Assembly (NCBI GenBank): GCA_009844085.1
Contig: VYCF01000055.1
Coordinates: 1 to 64,000 of the forward strand
Direction of reading: 5' to 3'
From: Gammaproteobacteria bacterium
Lineage (GTDB): Bacteria > Pseudomonadota > Gammaproteobacteria > Pseudomonadales > Pseudohongiellaceae
Length of the DNA stretch: 64,000 nucleotides
Shown: piece after piece, positions 45,694 through 54,476 of the stretch
How the letters are laid out: each line of letters starts with the position of its first letter
How positions within the stretch are numbered: position 1 is the first letter of the stretch
Position numbers and translations under genes: made by a program
The notes under the pieces: model-generated
What the model was told of the DNA's origin: nothing
The model's database searches: none
What the model saw: the letters and a program-made list of their open reading frames with translations, nothing else

Positions 45694-45728
45694 TGTTGCC
45701 TGGGCTCCGGTTGTTTGCCCGGGTTCGA

Positions 45729-48329
45729 TCAAAAGTCAAAGCTCGTGCGTATTCCGAAAGTCCTGGGTTGCGCATAAGTGACATGATTGGTATCGAAGAC
45801 GAAAGAGCGCGACACCTCGGCGCGTTCGTCGGTCAGGTTGCTGGCATAGAATGTCACCGCCCAGCCATCGCCGGCCACGCCCGCCGTCACGCCGAGCATC
45901 GTCCAGCCGTCGATCAGGTCGCGGTTGATGGTAATGATGTCGCTGTACGACTCCGAAGACCAGGAAATCATGGGCATGACGTGGGCCGTCCAGCCATTCC
46001 CCGGCAGGTCCCATTCATAGCGCGCCCGCAGATTGCCCTGGAAACTCGGCGCGAACGCGAGCGCGTCCCCGACGCGCACATCGTTGGTCGGCGTGATCTT
46101 GCGCGTAATTTCGGAGTTGAGCCAGGAGACGGCGCCGGCGACGGTGAGTCCGTCGGACCACTCGGGAAGCCAGGTGAAGTCCGACTCCAGGCCGAATACC
46201 TCGGCGTCCGCCGCGTTGTCCGAGAAGAACAGGTTGACGATGCTGGTGTCGAAAATCGTGGTTTGCAGGTTTTCGATATCGATTTTGAACAGCGCCGCGT
46301 TCACACGTAGGGAGTTGTCGAAATCGGCTTTCATGCCCACTTCGAAATTGAGGACTTCGTCGGTTTCAAGTTCCCAGGGAACGACGAATCCACTGCCATC
46401 CGCACTTGATCGCCCGCCGGGACGATTCAGCAGGCCGGGGCGGAATCCCTCCGATACCGTGACGTAATACAGGCGGTCATCCTGCGGTCGCCAGTCCAGC
46501 GTTGCCTTGAAAATGGTGCCGTCCGCCACCGCCTTGTCGGGCGCGCCAACTGAGTTGCCGGGCCTGAACTGCTGCGAAATGTTGGTGCCGAAGCGCTGTC
46601 CGTCTTCCCGGTTCGCGCCGAAGTTGCCGAAGGACGAGTTGGCGCTGCCTTCGAGATCGACCTCGATCTCGTAATTACGTGCGCCAAGCGTCAGCGCGAA
46701 CTGGTCACTGAGGTCGAAGCCGACCTCGGCGAAAATGCCGATCTGTTCATCGGTGCGCCTGATGTCGTTGCGGAAGATGACGTCCGGCGGGAACGGTCCG
46801 GGATAGGTGTAATAGCCCGGGCCGGCGTTGAAACTCGATCCGGCGGGATTCCCGGGGGCTGCCTGCGGGTTGGTCAGGGGATAGTTCGGCGCGAATCCCG
46901 GATGTCCGTTCCACGAGATGGCATTGAGCGATCCGGGATAGGTAAAGTCGTTGACCTCGATAAGCTCAAGATCGCTCATGAATACGCCGCCCTGGAACCG
47001 CACGCGGTTGGTCTGGTCCGTGGCGAAACGGATTTCGTGGGTCGTGACTTCCAGCGCGTTCAGGCTGTCGACGAACATTCTCGGCTCGTTGCAGGTCGTG
47101 CCCGCGCGCGGCACTCCCGGAGGCGTGTTGAACGAGGTGTATGTCGCGTAGTAATCGCAAATATAATACGGCAGGTACTGGCCGACGAAAAGGTAGTCGG
47201 AGTAATCGACGATCTGATCGGACTGGCGATCCGTAAATGCACCGGTATAGATGACTTCGAGATCGGCGACCCGGCCCGTGAGCGTCCAGGATGTGTTATC
47301 GAAAGTGTCCTTGATTCCCTCATCGACGAAGCGGCTGATCTCCAGGTCGCCGATATCGGGGTCGGCGAAGAACACTCCGTCGGCATCGGTATCCTGGCTC
47401 GTGTGAGCGACCAGCAGTTCCCAATCCTCGTTGATGTCCCACAAGGCGGAAACGCGACCGCCGAGGTAGGAAACGCCGTTGATGTCGCTACGGGCGATGG
47501 AGCTGTTGTCGGCCGCCAGGAAATTGATGTTGGAAAGATCCACGCCGGCCTGAAATCCGGCCCGATACGAGGCGACCGGCACACCGTTCTTGCGGACCAC
47601 CCCTTCCGGTCTGAAGCGCGCGCTCTGGCTCGCATCCCTTCTGCCCGGAACGTTGTCGATCCAGCCGCCTTGGTTGTCCTTGTAGACGACGCCGCGCACG
47701 GCGAAATTTTCGGTGACCGGCACGTTCACAACAAACTCGAAATTCGAACCGGAGTCGCCATCGTTGATCGCGTTCGCGCCGAGCTTGGCGTTGCCGTAAA
47801 ACTCGCCCGTTTCGGGCTTGTTCGTTATCAGGCGCACGTTACCGGCCTGGGAACTCGCTCCGAAAAGGGTGCCCTGGGGCCCCGAAAGCACTTCGATTCG
47901 CGCCAGGTCAGCCGCGTATACGTCGAGATTGCGCCCCGGCTGCGCCAGCGGCTGCTCATCCAGATAAAAGGCCACGTTGGGCGAAAGCCCGGCCACGCCG
48001 GCCACCGTCAGATTCGGTGTCGTTGACGCTACGCCGCGGATATAGATGGTGTTCTGTCCCGGACCGCTGCCGCCGGCGGTCACGCTCGGCAATTGCAGGA
48101 CGTAGTCCGAGAAATTGGTGATCCCGAGTTCGTCTATGTCTTCCGGATTCAAGGCGGACACCGCGACGGGAACGTCCTGCATCGCACGCTCCACGCGCGT
48201 TGCAGTGACGAAGATCTCTTCCAGCCCCCGGACGCTCTCCGGCGGCTGGGCCAAAACCGGGGGCGCCGCCAGCGCGGCCGCGACGGCAACAGAGATTGAA
48301 GTACGTTTGGTTTGCAACGGAATTTGCAT
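45729..48329 (-). CDS. TonB-dependent outer-membrane receptor
   Basis: About 866 residues from ATG 48329 (GGAGG 6 nt upstream). A signal peptide (TSISVAVAAALAAPPVLAQ) is followed by a TonB-box-like segment (LEEIFVTATR), the plug domain (MQDVPVAVSALNPEDIDELG, RGVASTTPNL, YAADLARIEVLSGPQGTLFGASSQAG) and a beta-barrel ending in GIRTSFDF with a terminal aromatic. It is of the common CirA/FecA-like type with the GPQGTLFG plug motif. It would import a scarce or bulky substrate through the outer membrane; cobalamin for the corrinoid enzymes is conceivable but the sequence gives no specificity. First gene of a three-gene overlapping operon. Confidence 0.9.
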   Translation of the reverse strand: MQIPLQTKRTSISVAVAAALAAPPVLAQPPESVRGLEEIFVTATRVERAMQDVPVAVSALNPEDIDELGITNFSDYVLQLPSVTAGGSGPGQNTIYIRGVASTTPNLTVAGVAGLSPNVAFYLDEQPLAQPGRNLDVYAADLARIEVLSGPQGTLFGASSQAGNVRLITNKPETGEFYGNAKLGANAINDGDSGSNFEFVVNVPVTENFAVRGVVYKDNQGGWIDNVPGRRDASQSARFRPEGVVRKNGVPVASYRAGFQAGVDLSNINFLAADNSSIARSDINGVSYLGGRVSALWDINEDWELLVAHTSQDTDADGVFFADPDIGDLEISRFVDEGIKDTFDNTSWTLTGRVADLEVIYTGAFTDRQSDQIVDYSDYLFVGQYLPYYICDYYATYTSFNTPPGVPRAGTTCNEPRMFVDSLNALEVTTHEIRFATDQTNRVRFQGGVFMSDLELIEVNDFTYPGSLNAISWNGHPGFAPNYPLTNPQAAPGNPAGSSFNAGPGYYTYPGPFPPDVIFRNDIRRTDEQIGIFAEVGFDLSDQFALTLGARNYEIEVDLEGSANSSFGNFGANREDGQRFGTNISQQFRPGNSVGAPDKAVADGTIFKATLDWRPQDDRLYYVTVSEGFRPGLLNRPGGRSSADGSGFVVPWELETDEVLNFEVGMKADFDNSLRVNAALFKIDIENLQTTIFDTSIVNLFFSDNAADAEVFGLESDFTWLPEWSDGLTVAGAVSWLNSEITRKITPTNDVRVGDALAFAPSFQGNLRARYEWDLPGNGWTAHVMPMISWSSESYSDIITINRDLIDGWTMLGVTAGVAGDGWAVTFYASNLTDERAEVSRSFVFDTNHVTYAQPRTFGIRTSFDF

Positions 48330-48674
48330 GCTGAGCCTCCGTTCATGACTTGTTCTATTTGGACAAGTGTAATTCATACAGACGTCCAGACCAGAATAGC
48401 ACTCCAATGCGTCACTGAATGCCGTGTAAGCGACATCCGAGTGCCAAAAAGGGACAAGGCCTTCATCGGCTGCTAATCAATAATCGATAAATACTTGAGT
48501 ATACGTGGAAATATTGCCCGGCGTCGTGATGTCGCTTGCGATTGGCTCCATGTCGCATCCGGTGAGGCGCGAATTAACGTTCTGCCCCAAACTGGCACAA
48601 TTGAACAAAGTGGTTTGCCTGTCAGCGGCGCGGTCTGTCAACGGCCCGTTCGATTCCGCAACAGGGGGCTGCGT
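48330..48674. promoter_or_regulatory. Divergent intergenic region, TonB receptor operon / MttB-corrinoid operon
   Basis: 345 nt without a gene. CTTGT-TCTATTTGG-ACAAG (about 48350-48368) is an inverted repeat just upstream of the TonB receptor ribosome site. An AT-rich tract near 48475-48500 is the likeliest promoter zone. No cobalamin or glycine riboswitch pattern was seen. AGGGGG precedes ATG 48675. Confidence 0.35.
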
Positions 48675-50246
48675 ATGACCAACATTTCACAACTCGGGCG
48701 CGACCCGGATCGCAGCGGTCGCCGTGCGCGGCCTGGACGCAGACGCGCGTCCGGTGCCCGTCGGCGCTCAACCGCGGATAACCACGCAAGCTGGATCGAG
48801 CGCAAGATTCCGCATTTCGAAGTCCTCGATACCGAAGCGCTGGAACTGATCGAACACAATGCCGACACGGTGCTGGAGGAAATCGGCATCGAATTCCGCG
48901 AATTCCCGTCGGCGCTCGAACTCTGGAAGAGTGCAGGCGCTGACGTGGACGGCGAACGCGTGCGCTTCCCGCGCGGCCTGTGCCGCTCCCTCGTCGAGGC
49001 CAACGCGCCGAGGGAATATACGCAACACGCGCGCAATCCCAAGCGGTCCACGATTGTCGGAGGCGAGCGGACCGTGCTGGCGCCGGCTTACGGGCCGCCC
49101 TTCGTGCATGACCTTGACAAGGGGCGCCGCTACGCGACCCTCGAGGACTTTCACAACTTCGTGAAACTAACCTACATGGCGCCGGGCCTGCATCATTCGG
49201 GGGGCACGGTCTGCGAGCCGGTCGATCTTCCCGTCAACAAGCGTCACCTCGACATGGTTTACAGCCATATCAAGTACACGGACAAGCCGTTCATGGGTTC
49301 GGTCACCCACCCCGACCGCGCCGAGGACACGCTGGCAATGGCGAAGCTCCTGTTCGGCGAGGACTTTATCGAGAAAAAAACGGTACTGACGAGCCTGATC
49401 AATGCAAATTCGCCGCTGACCTTCGACGCTACCATGCTGGGGGCGGCGACGATCTATGCCGAAAACAACCAGGCAACGGTCATTTCGCCATTCCTGCTCG
49501 CCGGAGCGATGTCGCCGGTGACCGTTGCCGGCACGCTGACACAGATTCTTGCCGAGGCGCTGGCGGGCATGGCCTATATCCAGCTCGTCCGGCCCGGGGC
49601 GCCCGTCGTGTTCGGCTCCTTCGCCGCTGCCGTGTCGATGCAGTCGGGAGCGCCGACTTTCGGCACCCCGGAAACCAGCCTGGTTCTCTATGGCGCAGGG
49701 CAACTGGCGCGCCGCCTGGGCGTGCCTTTCCGCAGCGGCGGCGGACTGTGCGCGGCGAAGATTCCAGACGCCCAGGCGGCGTATGAAGCGGCCAACACCT
49801 TGCAGACGGCCGCGTTGGCGGGAGTGAACTTCATGTTGCATACGGCAGGCTGGCTGGAAGGAGGTCTGGCCATGGGGTACGAGAAGTTCATCATGGACGC
49901 CGACCAGGCCAACATGATCGCGCTGTTGTTGAAAGGTGTCGACATGTCGGAAAACGGCCAGGCCCTGGATGCCTTGCGCGAGGTCGGTCCGGGCTCGCAT
50001 TTTCTCGGCGCCGCGCACACATTGGCCAACTTCGAGACCGCCTTTTACCGCTCCCCGGTCGCGGACAACAACAGTTTCGAGCAATGGCAACAGGATGGTT
50101 CGCTGGATGCAGCCCGGCGCGCCAACGGCATCTGGAAGCAAATGCTGCGGGAATACGAGCCGCCGCGGCTGGACCCGACGATCGACGAAGCGCTGGTCGA
50201 TTTCATTCAGCGACGCAAGTCCGAATTTGAGGATCGAGACTACTGA
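48675..50246 (+). CDS. Trimethylamine methyltransferase (MttB) superfamily protein, non-pyrrolysine (copy 2)
   Basis: A 523-residue MttB homologue from ATG 48675 (AGGGGG about 6 nt upstream). The basic, Arg-rich N-terminus (~35 residues) is followed by IPHFEVLDTEALELIEHNAD, AYGPPFVHDLDKGRRYA, SPFLLAGAMSPVTVAGTLTQ and EVGPGSHFLGAAHTL. There is no in-frame amber codon. It overlaps the corrinoid-protein gene by TGATG, and the downstream genes encode a methyl-THF methyltransferase and a corrinoid activator, so this copy is the best candidate for the dedicated methyl donor-side enzyme. The MtgB-like reaction, glycine betaine + Co(I) corrinoid to dimethylglycine + methyl-Co(III), is the leading inference. 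Copy 1 at 40534 is clearly divergent in sequence. Confidence 0.88.
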   Translation: MTNISQLGRDPDRSGRRARPGRRRASGARRRSTADNHASWIERKIPHFEVLDTEALELIEHNADTVLEEIGIEFREFPSALELWKSAGADVDGERVRFPRGLCRSLVEANAPREYTQHARNPKRSTIVGGERTVLAPAYGPPFVHDLDKGRRYATLEDFHNFVKLTYMAPGLHHSGGTVCEPVDLPVNKRHLDMVYSHIKYTDKPFMGSVTHPDRAEDTLAMAKLLFGEDFIEKKTVLTSLINANSPLTFDATMLGAATIYAENNQATVISPFLLAGAMSPVTVAGTLTQILAEALAGMAYIQLVRPGAPVVFGSFAAAVSMQSGAPTFGTPETSLVLYGAGQLARRLGVPFRSGGGLCAAKIPDAQAAYEAANTLQTAALAGVNFMLHTAGWLEGGLAMGYEKFIMDADQANMIALLLKGVDMSENGQALDALREVGPGSHFLGAAHTLANFETAFYRSPVADNNSFEQWQQDGSLDAARRANGIWKQMLREYEPPRLDPTIDEALVDFIQRRKSEFEDRDY

Positions 50247-50968
50247 TGACTATCAACGAGACAATCCAGGAAGAGGAAGATTTCGAGCTTTCGGAACTGG
50301 ACGACGCCGAACTCGTCGAACAGATGCACGAAGACCTGTACGACGGTCTCAAGGAGGAGATCGTCGAGGGCACCTCCATCCTGCTCGAACGCAAATGGTC
50401 GGCGGACAAGGTACTCAACGAGGCGCTGGTCGAAGGCATGCGCATTGTCGGCGTGGATTTCCGCGACGGCATATTGTTCGTGCCCGAAGTATTGCTCGCG
50501 GCCAACGCGATGAAGGGCGGCATGGAAATTCTGCGGCCCCTGCTCTCGGAGAGCGGTATCAAGCCGATCGGCAAGATGGTGATAGGCACCGTGAAAGGCG
50601 ATATCCACGACATCGGCAAGAACCTGGTGGGGATGATGCTGGAAGGGGCCGGATTCGAAGTCTTCGACATCGGCATCAACAACTCCGTCGAAGACTATTT
50701 CGAAGCATTGGAAAAGCACCAGCCGGATATCCTCGGCATGTCCGCCCTGCTCACTACGACCATGCCATACATGAAGGTGGTCATCGACGAGATGGTCAAG
50801 CAGGGCATTCGCGACGACTACATCGTACTCGTCGGCGGGGCGCCGCTGAACGAGGAGTTCGGCCGCGCGGTCGGCGCCGACGCCTACTGCCGCGACGCGG
50901 CGCAGGCCGCGGACGTCGCGCCGCAGATGGTGCGCGCGCGCCGCCGGGGGGTGGCCGTCAATGCCTGA
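50246..50968 (+). CDS. Methyltransferase cognate corrinoid protein
   Basis: A 240-residue corrinoid carrier. After an acidic 30-residue extension, residues ~30-110 are the four-helix cap (LYDGLKEEIVEGTSILLERKW, VLLAANAMKGGMEILRPLL). Residues ~115-225 are the B12-binding Rossmann domain, with the cobalt-ligand motif DIHDIG in GTVKGDIHDIGKNLVGMMLE, then SALLTTTMPYMK and LVGGAPLNEEFG. It shuttles methyl groups between the MttB-family enzyme and the methyl-THF methyltransferase. It starts in a TGATG overlap with MttB copy 2 and ends in an 8-nt overlap with the DUF1638 gene. It is the only corrinoid carrier visible in the window, so both MttB copies may use it. Confidence 0.93.
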   Translation: MTINETIQEEEDFELSELDDAELVEQMHEDLYDGLKEEIVEGTSILLERKWSADKVLNEALVEGMRIVGVDFRDGILFVPEVLLAANAMKGGMEILRPLLSESGIKPIGKMVIGTVKGDIHDIGKNLVGMMLEGAGFEVFDIGINNSVEDYFEALEKHQPDILGMSALLTTTMPYMKVVIDEMVKQGIRDDYIVLVGGAPLNEEFGRAVGADAYCRDAAQAADVAPQMVRARRRGVAVNA

Positions 50969-51590
50969 GCCGATCCTGGTCATCGCCTGCGGCGCCCTCG
51001 CCCGGGAAATCGATGCGCTCAGACAGCGCTGGGGCTGGCGGCATCTGCACCTGAAGTGCATAGACGCGAAACTCCACAACCGCCCGGCCGCGATTCCGGG
51101 GCGCCTGAGAGAATTGATTCGCAGGCATCGGGCCTCCTACGGGAAGATTTTTGTCGCCTACGCCGATTGCGGCACCGCCGGCGGCATCGACCGGGTGCTT
51201 GCCGAGGAAGGCGCCGAGCGCCTGGAAGGCGCGCATTGCTACGAGTTCTTCGCCGGCCGCGAGCGTTTCGCCGAACTTGCCGGCGCGGAGCCGGGCACGT
51301 TCTATCTGACCGATTTCCTGGCTCGCCACTTCAACCGCTTCGTCATGCAGCCCCTTGGGCTCGATCGGCATCCGGAACTCCGCGACGCCTATTTCGGCAA
51401 CTACCGCAAGCTCGTGTATCTATCCCAGACCGTGGATGCGCAATTGCTCGAATCGGCTGCACAGGCCGCCGGATTCCTGAAACTCGATTTTGAACATATC
51501 CACTGCGGTTACGGCGCCCTGGAAACGAGCCTGATACAGCGATTTGGTGGATCCAGCCATGCTGAAGAAGATTCTCGTCTACTGGCGTGA
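50961..51590 (+). CDS. DUF1638 protein of the corrinoid methyltransferase operon
   Basis: A 209-residue DUF1638 member. Landmarks are LVIACGALAREIDALR at the N-terminus, LHNRPAAIPGRLRELI, IFVAYADCGTAGGIDRVL, HCYEFFAG and FLTDFL-like FYLTDFLARHF. Conserved cysteines (ACG, YADCG, HCYEF) suggest metal or cofactor binding. DUF1638 genes recur beside corrinoid methyltransferase genes, but no reaction is established to my knowledge. It overlaps the corrinoid gene upstream and the virulence-factor-family gene downstream, so it is firmly part of the operon. A role in corrinoid or methyl transfer is guilt by association only. Confidence 0.82.
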   Translation: MPEPILVIACGALAREIDALRQRWGWRHLHLKCIDAKLHNRPAAIPGRLRELIRRHRASYGKIFVAYADCGTAGGIDRVLAEEGAERLEGAHCYEFFAGRERFAELAGAEPGTFYLTDFLARHFNRFVMQPLGLDRHPELRDAYFGNYRKLVYLSQTVDAQLLESAAQAAGFLKLDFEHIHCGYGALETSLIQRFGGSSHAEEDSRLLA

Positions 51591-51933
51591 CATACCTTCC
51601 CAGGTCATCGTGCAGCGCGGCCGGCGGCGCGAAAAAGTCATGTTGAGCGACCGGTTCCAGCAAGCTATCGACCGCGCAGCGATGCGCGCGGGCAAGGGCG
51701 GCAGCGGACCCTATCTCGCGGAATGGCGCCGGGAGACGACAACGGTGAATGCGGCCGGTGAACTGCGCGAGATCGCCCGCGCCGAGGCGCGCCGATTCGA
51801 GGAAGCGTTCAGCGACGAGCGCCTCGAAGCACTGATCAAGAGTCATGGGCGAGGCGTGGTCGGCGAAGCCGACGAAAAGCAACGCTTTTCGAGCGCCGAG
51901 CGACTTGCCAAGGATGGCAAGGCTGGGGGTTAG
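51559..51933 (+). CDS. Virulence-factor-family (PF13769-like) small protein with repeat-derived C-terminus
   Basis: About 124 residues from ATG 51559, overlapping the end of the DUF1638 gene by 32 nt. The N-terminal core (KKILVYWRDIPSQVIVQRG, FQQAIDRAAMRAGKGG, YLAEWRRE) matches the short conserved family labelled virulence factor, found next to DUF1638 and methyltransferase genes; the name reflects no known activity here. The last ~25 residues, VVGEADEKQRFSSAERLAKD and onward, are encoded by copy 2 of the dispersed hairpin repeat, so the repeat apparently extended the reading frame. No signal peptide or membrane segment. Confidence 0.75.
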   Translation: MLKKILVYWRDIPSQVIVQRGRRREKVMLSDRFQQAIDRAAMRAGKGGSGPYLAEWRRETTTVNAAGELREIARAEARRFEEAFSDERLEALIKSHGRGVVGEADEKQRFSSAERLAKDGKAGG

Positions 51934-51972
51934 CGAAGCCAAAATCGTTGCGCCATGGATGGCATGAACATA
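51858..51972. repeat. Dispersed hairpin repeat, copy 2
   Basis: Homologous to 21945-22050. Stems: GTCGGC/GCCGAC (51859-51864, 51868-51873), GAAAAGC/GCTTTTC (51874-51880, 51884-51890), CTTGCC/GGCAAG (51904-51909, 51916-51921), then GCGCCATGGATGGCATG. Spacing between stems is identical to copy 1. It overlaps the last ~75 nt of the virulence-factor-family gene. Confidence 0.75.
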
Positions 51973-52006
51973 CTGGACGAGGCCTCGTATTTGGGGAAAT
52001 GCCTAC

Positions 52007-52474
52007 ATGTACCGTATGCGTCTTTGGTCAGTACGCCACGCGCACAGCCTGAAACGGATGTACGCGGTTCTTGAGCGGGGGCTAGTCTTCTGTGAGCCGC
52101 TGCTGCGCCGGATCGGTTATCGGCGTCTCGACGCGCCTTTCGCTCGGGTCGAGTCGCTCACCAAGGGCTTCCTGCTGGATTCGCAGAATTGCGGTCAATG
52201 CATTGTCGGCTTCACGGGGCTTTCCTGCCCCATGAACTGCCCGAAGAAAATGCGCAACGGACCCTGCGGGGGTGTACGCGCCGACGGCGCCTGCGAGGTC
52301 GATCCCCGCATGCGATGCGTCTGGGTGCTTGCCTGGGATGGCGCCCGGCGCCTGGATGATGAGCAGGTTCCGCTGCAGGCCGTGCAGCCTCCGGTCGATC
52401 ACCAGTTGATCGGCCGGTCGGCGTGGCTGCGCGAGGTGCGCATCAAGGTCGGGAGTTCCGGACATGCAATTTGA
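52007..52474 (+). CDS. Methylenetetrahydrofolate reductase C-terminal (MTHFR_C) protein
   Basis: A 155-residue protein carrying the MTHFR_C cysteine motif: CGQCIVGFTGLSCPMNCPKK, then GPCGGVRADGACEVDP and MRCVWV. In acetogens this domain is fused to or encoded beside MetF and is thought to bind Fe-S or zinc and mediate electron transfer partners. Here it is a separate gene overlapping metF by 11 nt. An N-terminal basic/aromatic region (MRLWSVRHAHSLKRMYAVLE) has no recognised domain. The pairing suggests a MetF working with an alternative electron acceptor, which would help it run in the oxidative direction; that is inference. Confidence 0.88.
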   Translation: MYRMRLWSVRHAHSLKRMYAVLERGLVFCEPLLRRIGYRRLDAPFARVESLTKGFLLDSQNCGQCIVGFTGLSCPMNCPKKMRNGPCGGVRADGACEVDPRMRCVWVLAWDGARRLDDEQVPLQAVQPPVDHQLIGRSAWLREVRIKVGSSGHAI

Positions 52475-53534
52475 AGACGAACCCGTAACGCCGGGCGATC
52501 CGTTGCCCATCAGGCCGGGACACTCTTCCTTCGGCCGCCTCGAGCGCGTGCTGCGCGGCGGCGGTTTCGCCGTGACCGCCGAGATCGCGCCGCCAGATTC
52601 GGCCAATCCGGCGGAAGTTTACAAGCGGGCCGCATTGTTCGACGGCTACGTGGATGCGATGAACGCCACCGACGGCTCGGGCGCCAACTGCCACATGTCC
52701 AGCGTCGGCATGTGTTCGCTGTTGACCCGGCGCGGCTACGCCATGGTCATGCAGGTTTCGGCCCGCGACCGGAACCGGATCGCCATCCAGGGCGACATCC
52801 TCGGCGCGGCGGCCATGGGCGTGGCCAGCATTCTCTGCCTGACCGGCGACGGCGTGGATGTCGGCGATCATCCCCAGGCGAAGCCGGTGTTCGACCTGGA
52901 TTGCATGTCGATGCTGAACATGATCCGTCACATGCGTGACGAGTCGCGCTTCCTGAGCGGTCGAGAGTTGACCGAGCCGCCCCGCGTGTTTCTCGGCGCC
53001 GCGGCGAATCCGTTCGCGCCGCCACTGGATTATCGTCCGCACCGCCTGGCGAAAAAGGTCGCGGCCGGCGCACAGTTCGTGCAGACCCAGTACTGTTTCG
53101 ATATCGACGCCTTCCGGCGTTACATGGATGCGGTGCGCGAGGCGGGCACCCACGAGAAGGTCTTCATCCTGGCGGGCGTCGGTCCGCTGGCCTCGGCCCG
53201 CTCCGCCGAGTGGATTCGCGGCAACGTGCCCGGAGTACATATTCCCGACGCCGTTATCCGCCGTTTGAAGACCGCGCGGAATCAGCAGCAAGAGGGGGTC
53301 AATATCTGTATCGAAATGATCCACCAGATCCGGGAAATCCACGGGGTGCACGGCATTCACATCATGGCGTATCGCCAGGAGCACCGCGTCGCGGAAATCG
53401 TCGAGCGTTCGGGCGTGCTCGGCGGCCGCATGCCGTGGCGGCCCGCCGTCGACTGGAAGAACGCCGAATGGGACCAGGGCCACCCTGTGGCAACGCACAC
53501 GCCGGACAGACAGGTACTGGAGTCAGTCTCATGA
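52464..53534 (+). CDS. metF: Methylenetetrahydrofolate reductase (MetF family)
   Basis: A 356-residue TIM-barrel flavoprotein. Family features are GGFAVTAEIAPPDSANPAEV (substrate-side Glu), MNATDGSGANCHMSS, VMQVSARDRNRIAIQGDILG, ILCLTGDGVDVGDHP, GAAANPF and GAQFVQTQYCFDID. It interconverts 5-methyl-THF and 5,10-methylene-THF. In this operon, with methyl-THF made from corrinoid-bound methyl groups, it probably oxidises methyl-THF toward formate and CO2. It overlaps the MTHFR_C gene upstream and the methyl-THF:corrinoid methyltransferase gene downstream (ATGA). It may be a catabolic paralogue distinct from the methionine-pathway MetF. Confidence 0.92.
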   Translation: MQFEDEPVTPGDPLPIRPGHSSFGRLERVLRGGGFAVTAEIAPPDSANPAEVYKRAALFDGYVDAMNATDGSGANCHMSSVGMCSLLTRRGYAMVMQVSARDRNRIAIQGDILGAAAMGVASILCLTGDGVDVGDHPQAKPVFDLDCMSMLNMIRHMRDESRFLSGRELTEPPRVFLGAAANPFAPPLDYRPHRLAKKVAAGAQFVQTQYCFDIDAFRRYMDAVREAGTHEKVFILAGVGPLASARSAEWIRGNVPGVHIPDAVIRRLKTARNQQQEGVNICIEMIHQIREIHGVHGIHIMAYRQEHRVAEIVERSGVLGGRMPWRPAVDWKNAEWDQGHPVATHTPDRQVLESVS

Positions 53535-54427
53535 CGGAAACTGTCGTGACCTCCCCCAACAGGGAAGTGCGGATCGGATTCGACCGGCCGTTCGTGATCA
53601 TCGGCGAACGCATCAATCCCACGGGACGCAAGATTCTCGCCGAGGAAATGGCTCGGGGCGACTACAGCCGGGTCGAGGCGGACGCCATAGCCCAGGTGGA
53701 AGCCGGCGCGCACATGCTCGACGTCAATGCCGGCGTGCCGCTTGCCGACGAGCCCGGCATGCTGGCGGACATCGTCAAGCTGGTGCAATCGATCACGGAC
53801 GTGCCGCTGTCCATCGACTCTTCCATCGTAGCGGCGCTGGAAGCCGGCCTGTCCGTTTACGAGGGCAAGGCGCTGGTTAACTCGGTGACCGGGGAGGAAG
53901 AGCGCCTGGAATCGGTGCTGCCGCTGGTCAAGCGGCACGGCGCGGCCGTGGTCGCCATATCCAACGATGAAACCGGCATCTCCGAAGATCCCGACGTGCG
54001 CTTCGCGGTGGCGAAGAAGATCGTCGAACGCGCGGCCGATCACGGTATCCCGCGTGAAGACGTCGTGGTGGATCCGCTGGTGATGCCCATCGGCGCGATC
54101 AACTCGGCGGGAACGCAGGTTATGCGCATCGTGCGGCGGCTGCGTGAGGAACTCAAGGTCAACACCACATGCGGCGCATCCAACGTCAGTTTCGGATTGC
54201 CCAACCGCAACGGCATCAATTCCGCCTTTCTCACCATGGCCATCGGCGCGGGCATGACCTCGGCGATCACGAATCCCCTGCATCCCGAAGTATTGCAGGC
54301 CGCTCTGGGCGCCGATGTGATGATGGGCCACGATCCGGACTGCGCAAACTGGTTGCGAAAGTACCGCCAGGCTCCGGCCGGGCGGCCGGAGCGCGAGCGC
54401 GGCAACCGCCGCCGACGCAGAGCCTGA
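53531..54427 (+). CDS. Methyltetrahydrofolate:corrinoid methyltransferase (MtgA/AcsE-like)
   Basis: A 298-residue pterin-binding TIM-barrel protein of the DHPS/MetH-THF-domain family. Landmarks are VIIGERINPTGRKILAEEM, ADAIAQVEAGAHMLDVNAGV, PLSIDSSIVAALEAGL, KALVNSVTGEEERL and NTTCGASNVSFGLPNRNGIN, closely resembling the MtgA/AcsE group. It moves the methyl group from methyl-Co(III) corrinoid to THF. The basic C-terminal tail (PERERGNRRRRRA) is unusual. It starts in an ATGA overlap with metF. Together with MttB copy 2 and the corrinoid protein it completes a three-component methyl transfer system as described for glycine betaine in anaerobes. Confidence 0.92.
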   Translation: MTETVVTSPNREVRIGFDRPFVIIGERINPTGRKILAEEMARGDYSRVEADAIAQVEAGAHMLDVNAGVPLADEPGMLADIVKLVQSITDVPLSIDSSIVAALEAGLSVYEGKALVNSVTGEEERLESVLPLVKRHGAAVVAISNDETGISEDPDVRFAVAKKIVERAADHGIPREDVVVDPLVMPIGAINSAGTQVMRIVRRLREELKVNTTCGASNVSFGLPNRNGINSAFLTMAIGAGMTSAITNPLHPEVLQAALGADVMMGHDPDCANWLRKYRQAPAGRPERERGNRRRRRA

Positions 54428-54476
54428 GGATGGTTTCCACGAGCATCGTGCGGGTTCGAAAGATTGGACAACTGAT

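Noticed and set aside
48580-48610. Sigma-54 promoter around TGGCAC
   Set aside because: TGGCAC is present but no GC/TTGC element occurs at the required spacing.
40534-50246. Pyrrolysine-containing trimethylamine methyltransferases
   Set aside because: Both MttB homologues are uninterrupted, with no in-frame TAG at the expected mid-gene position.
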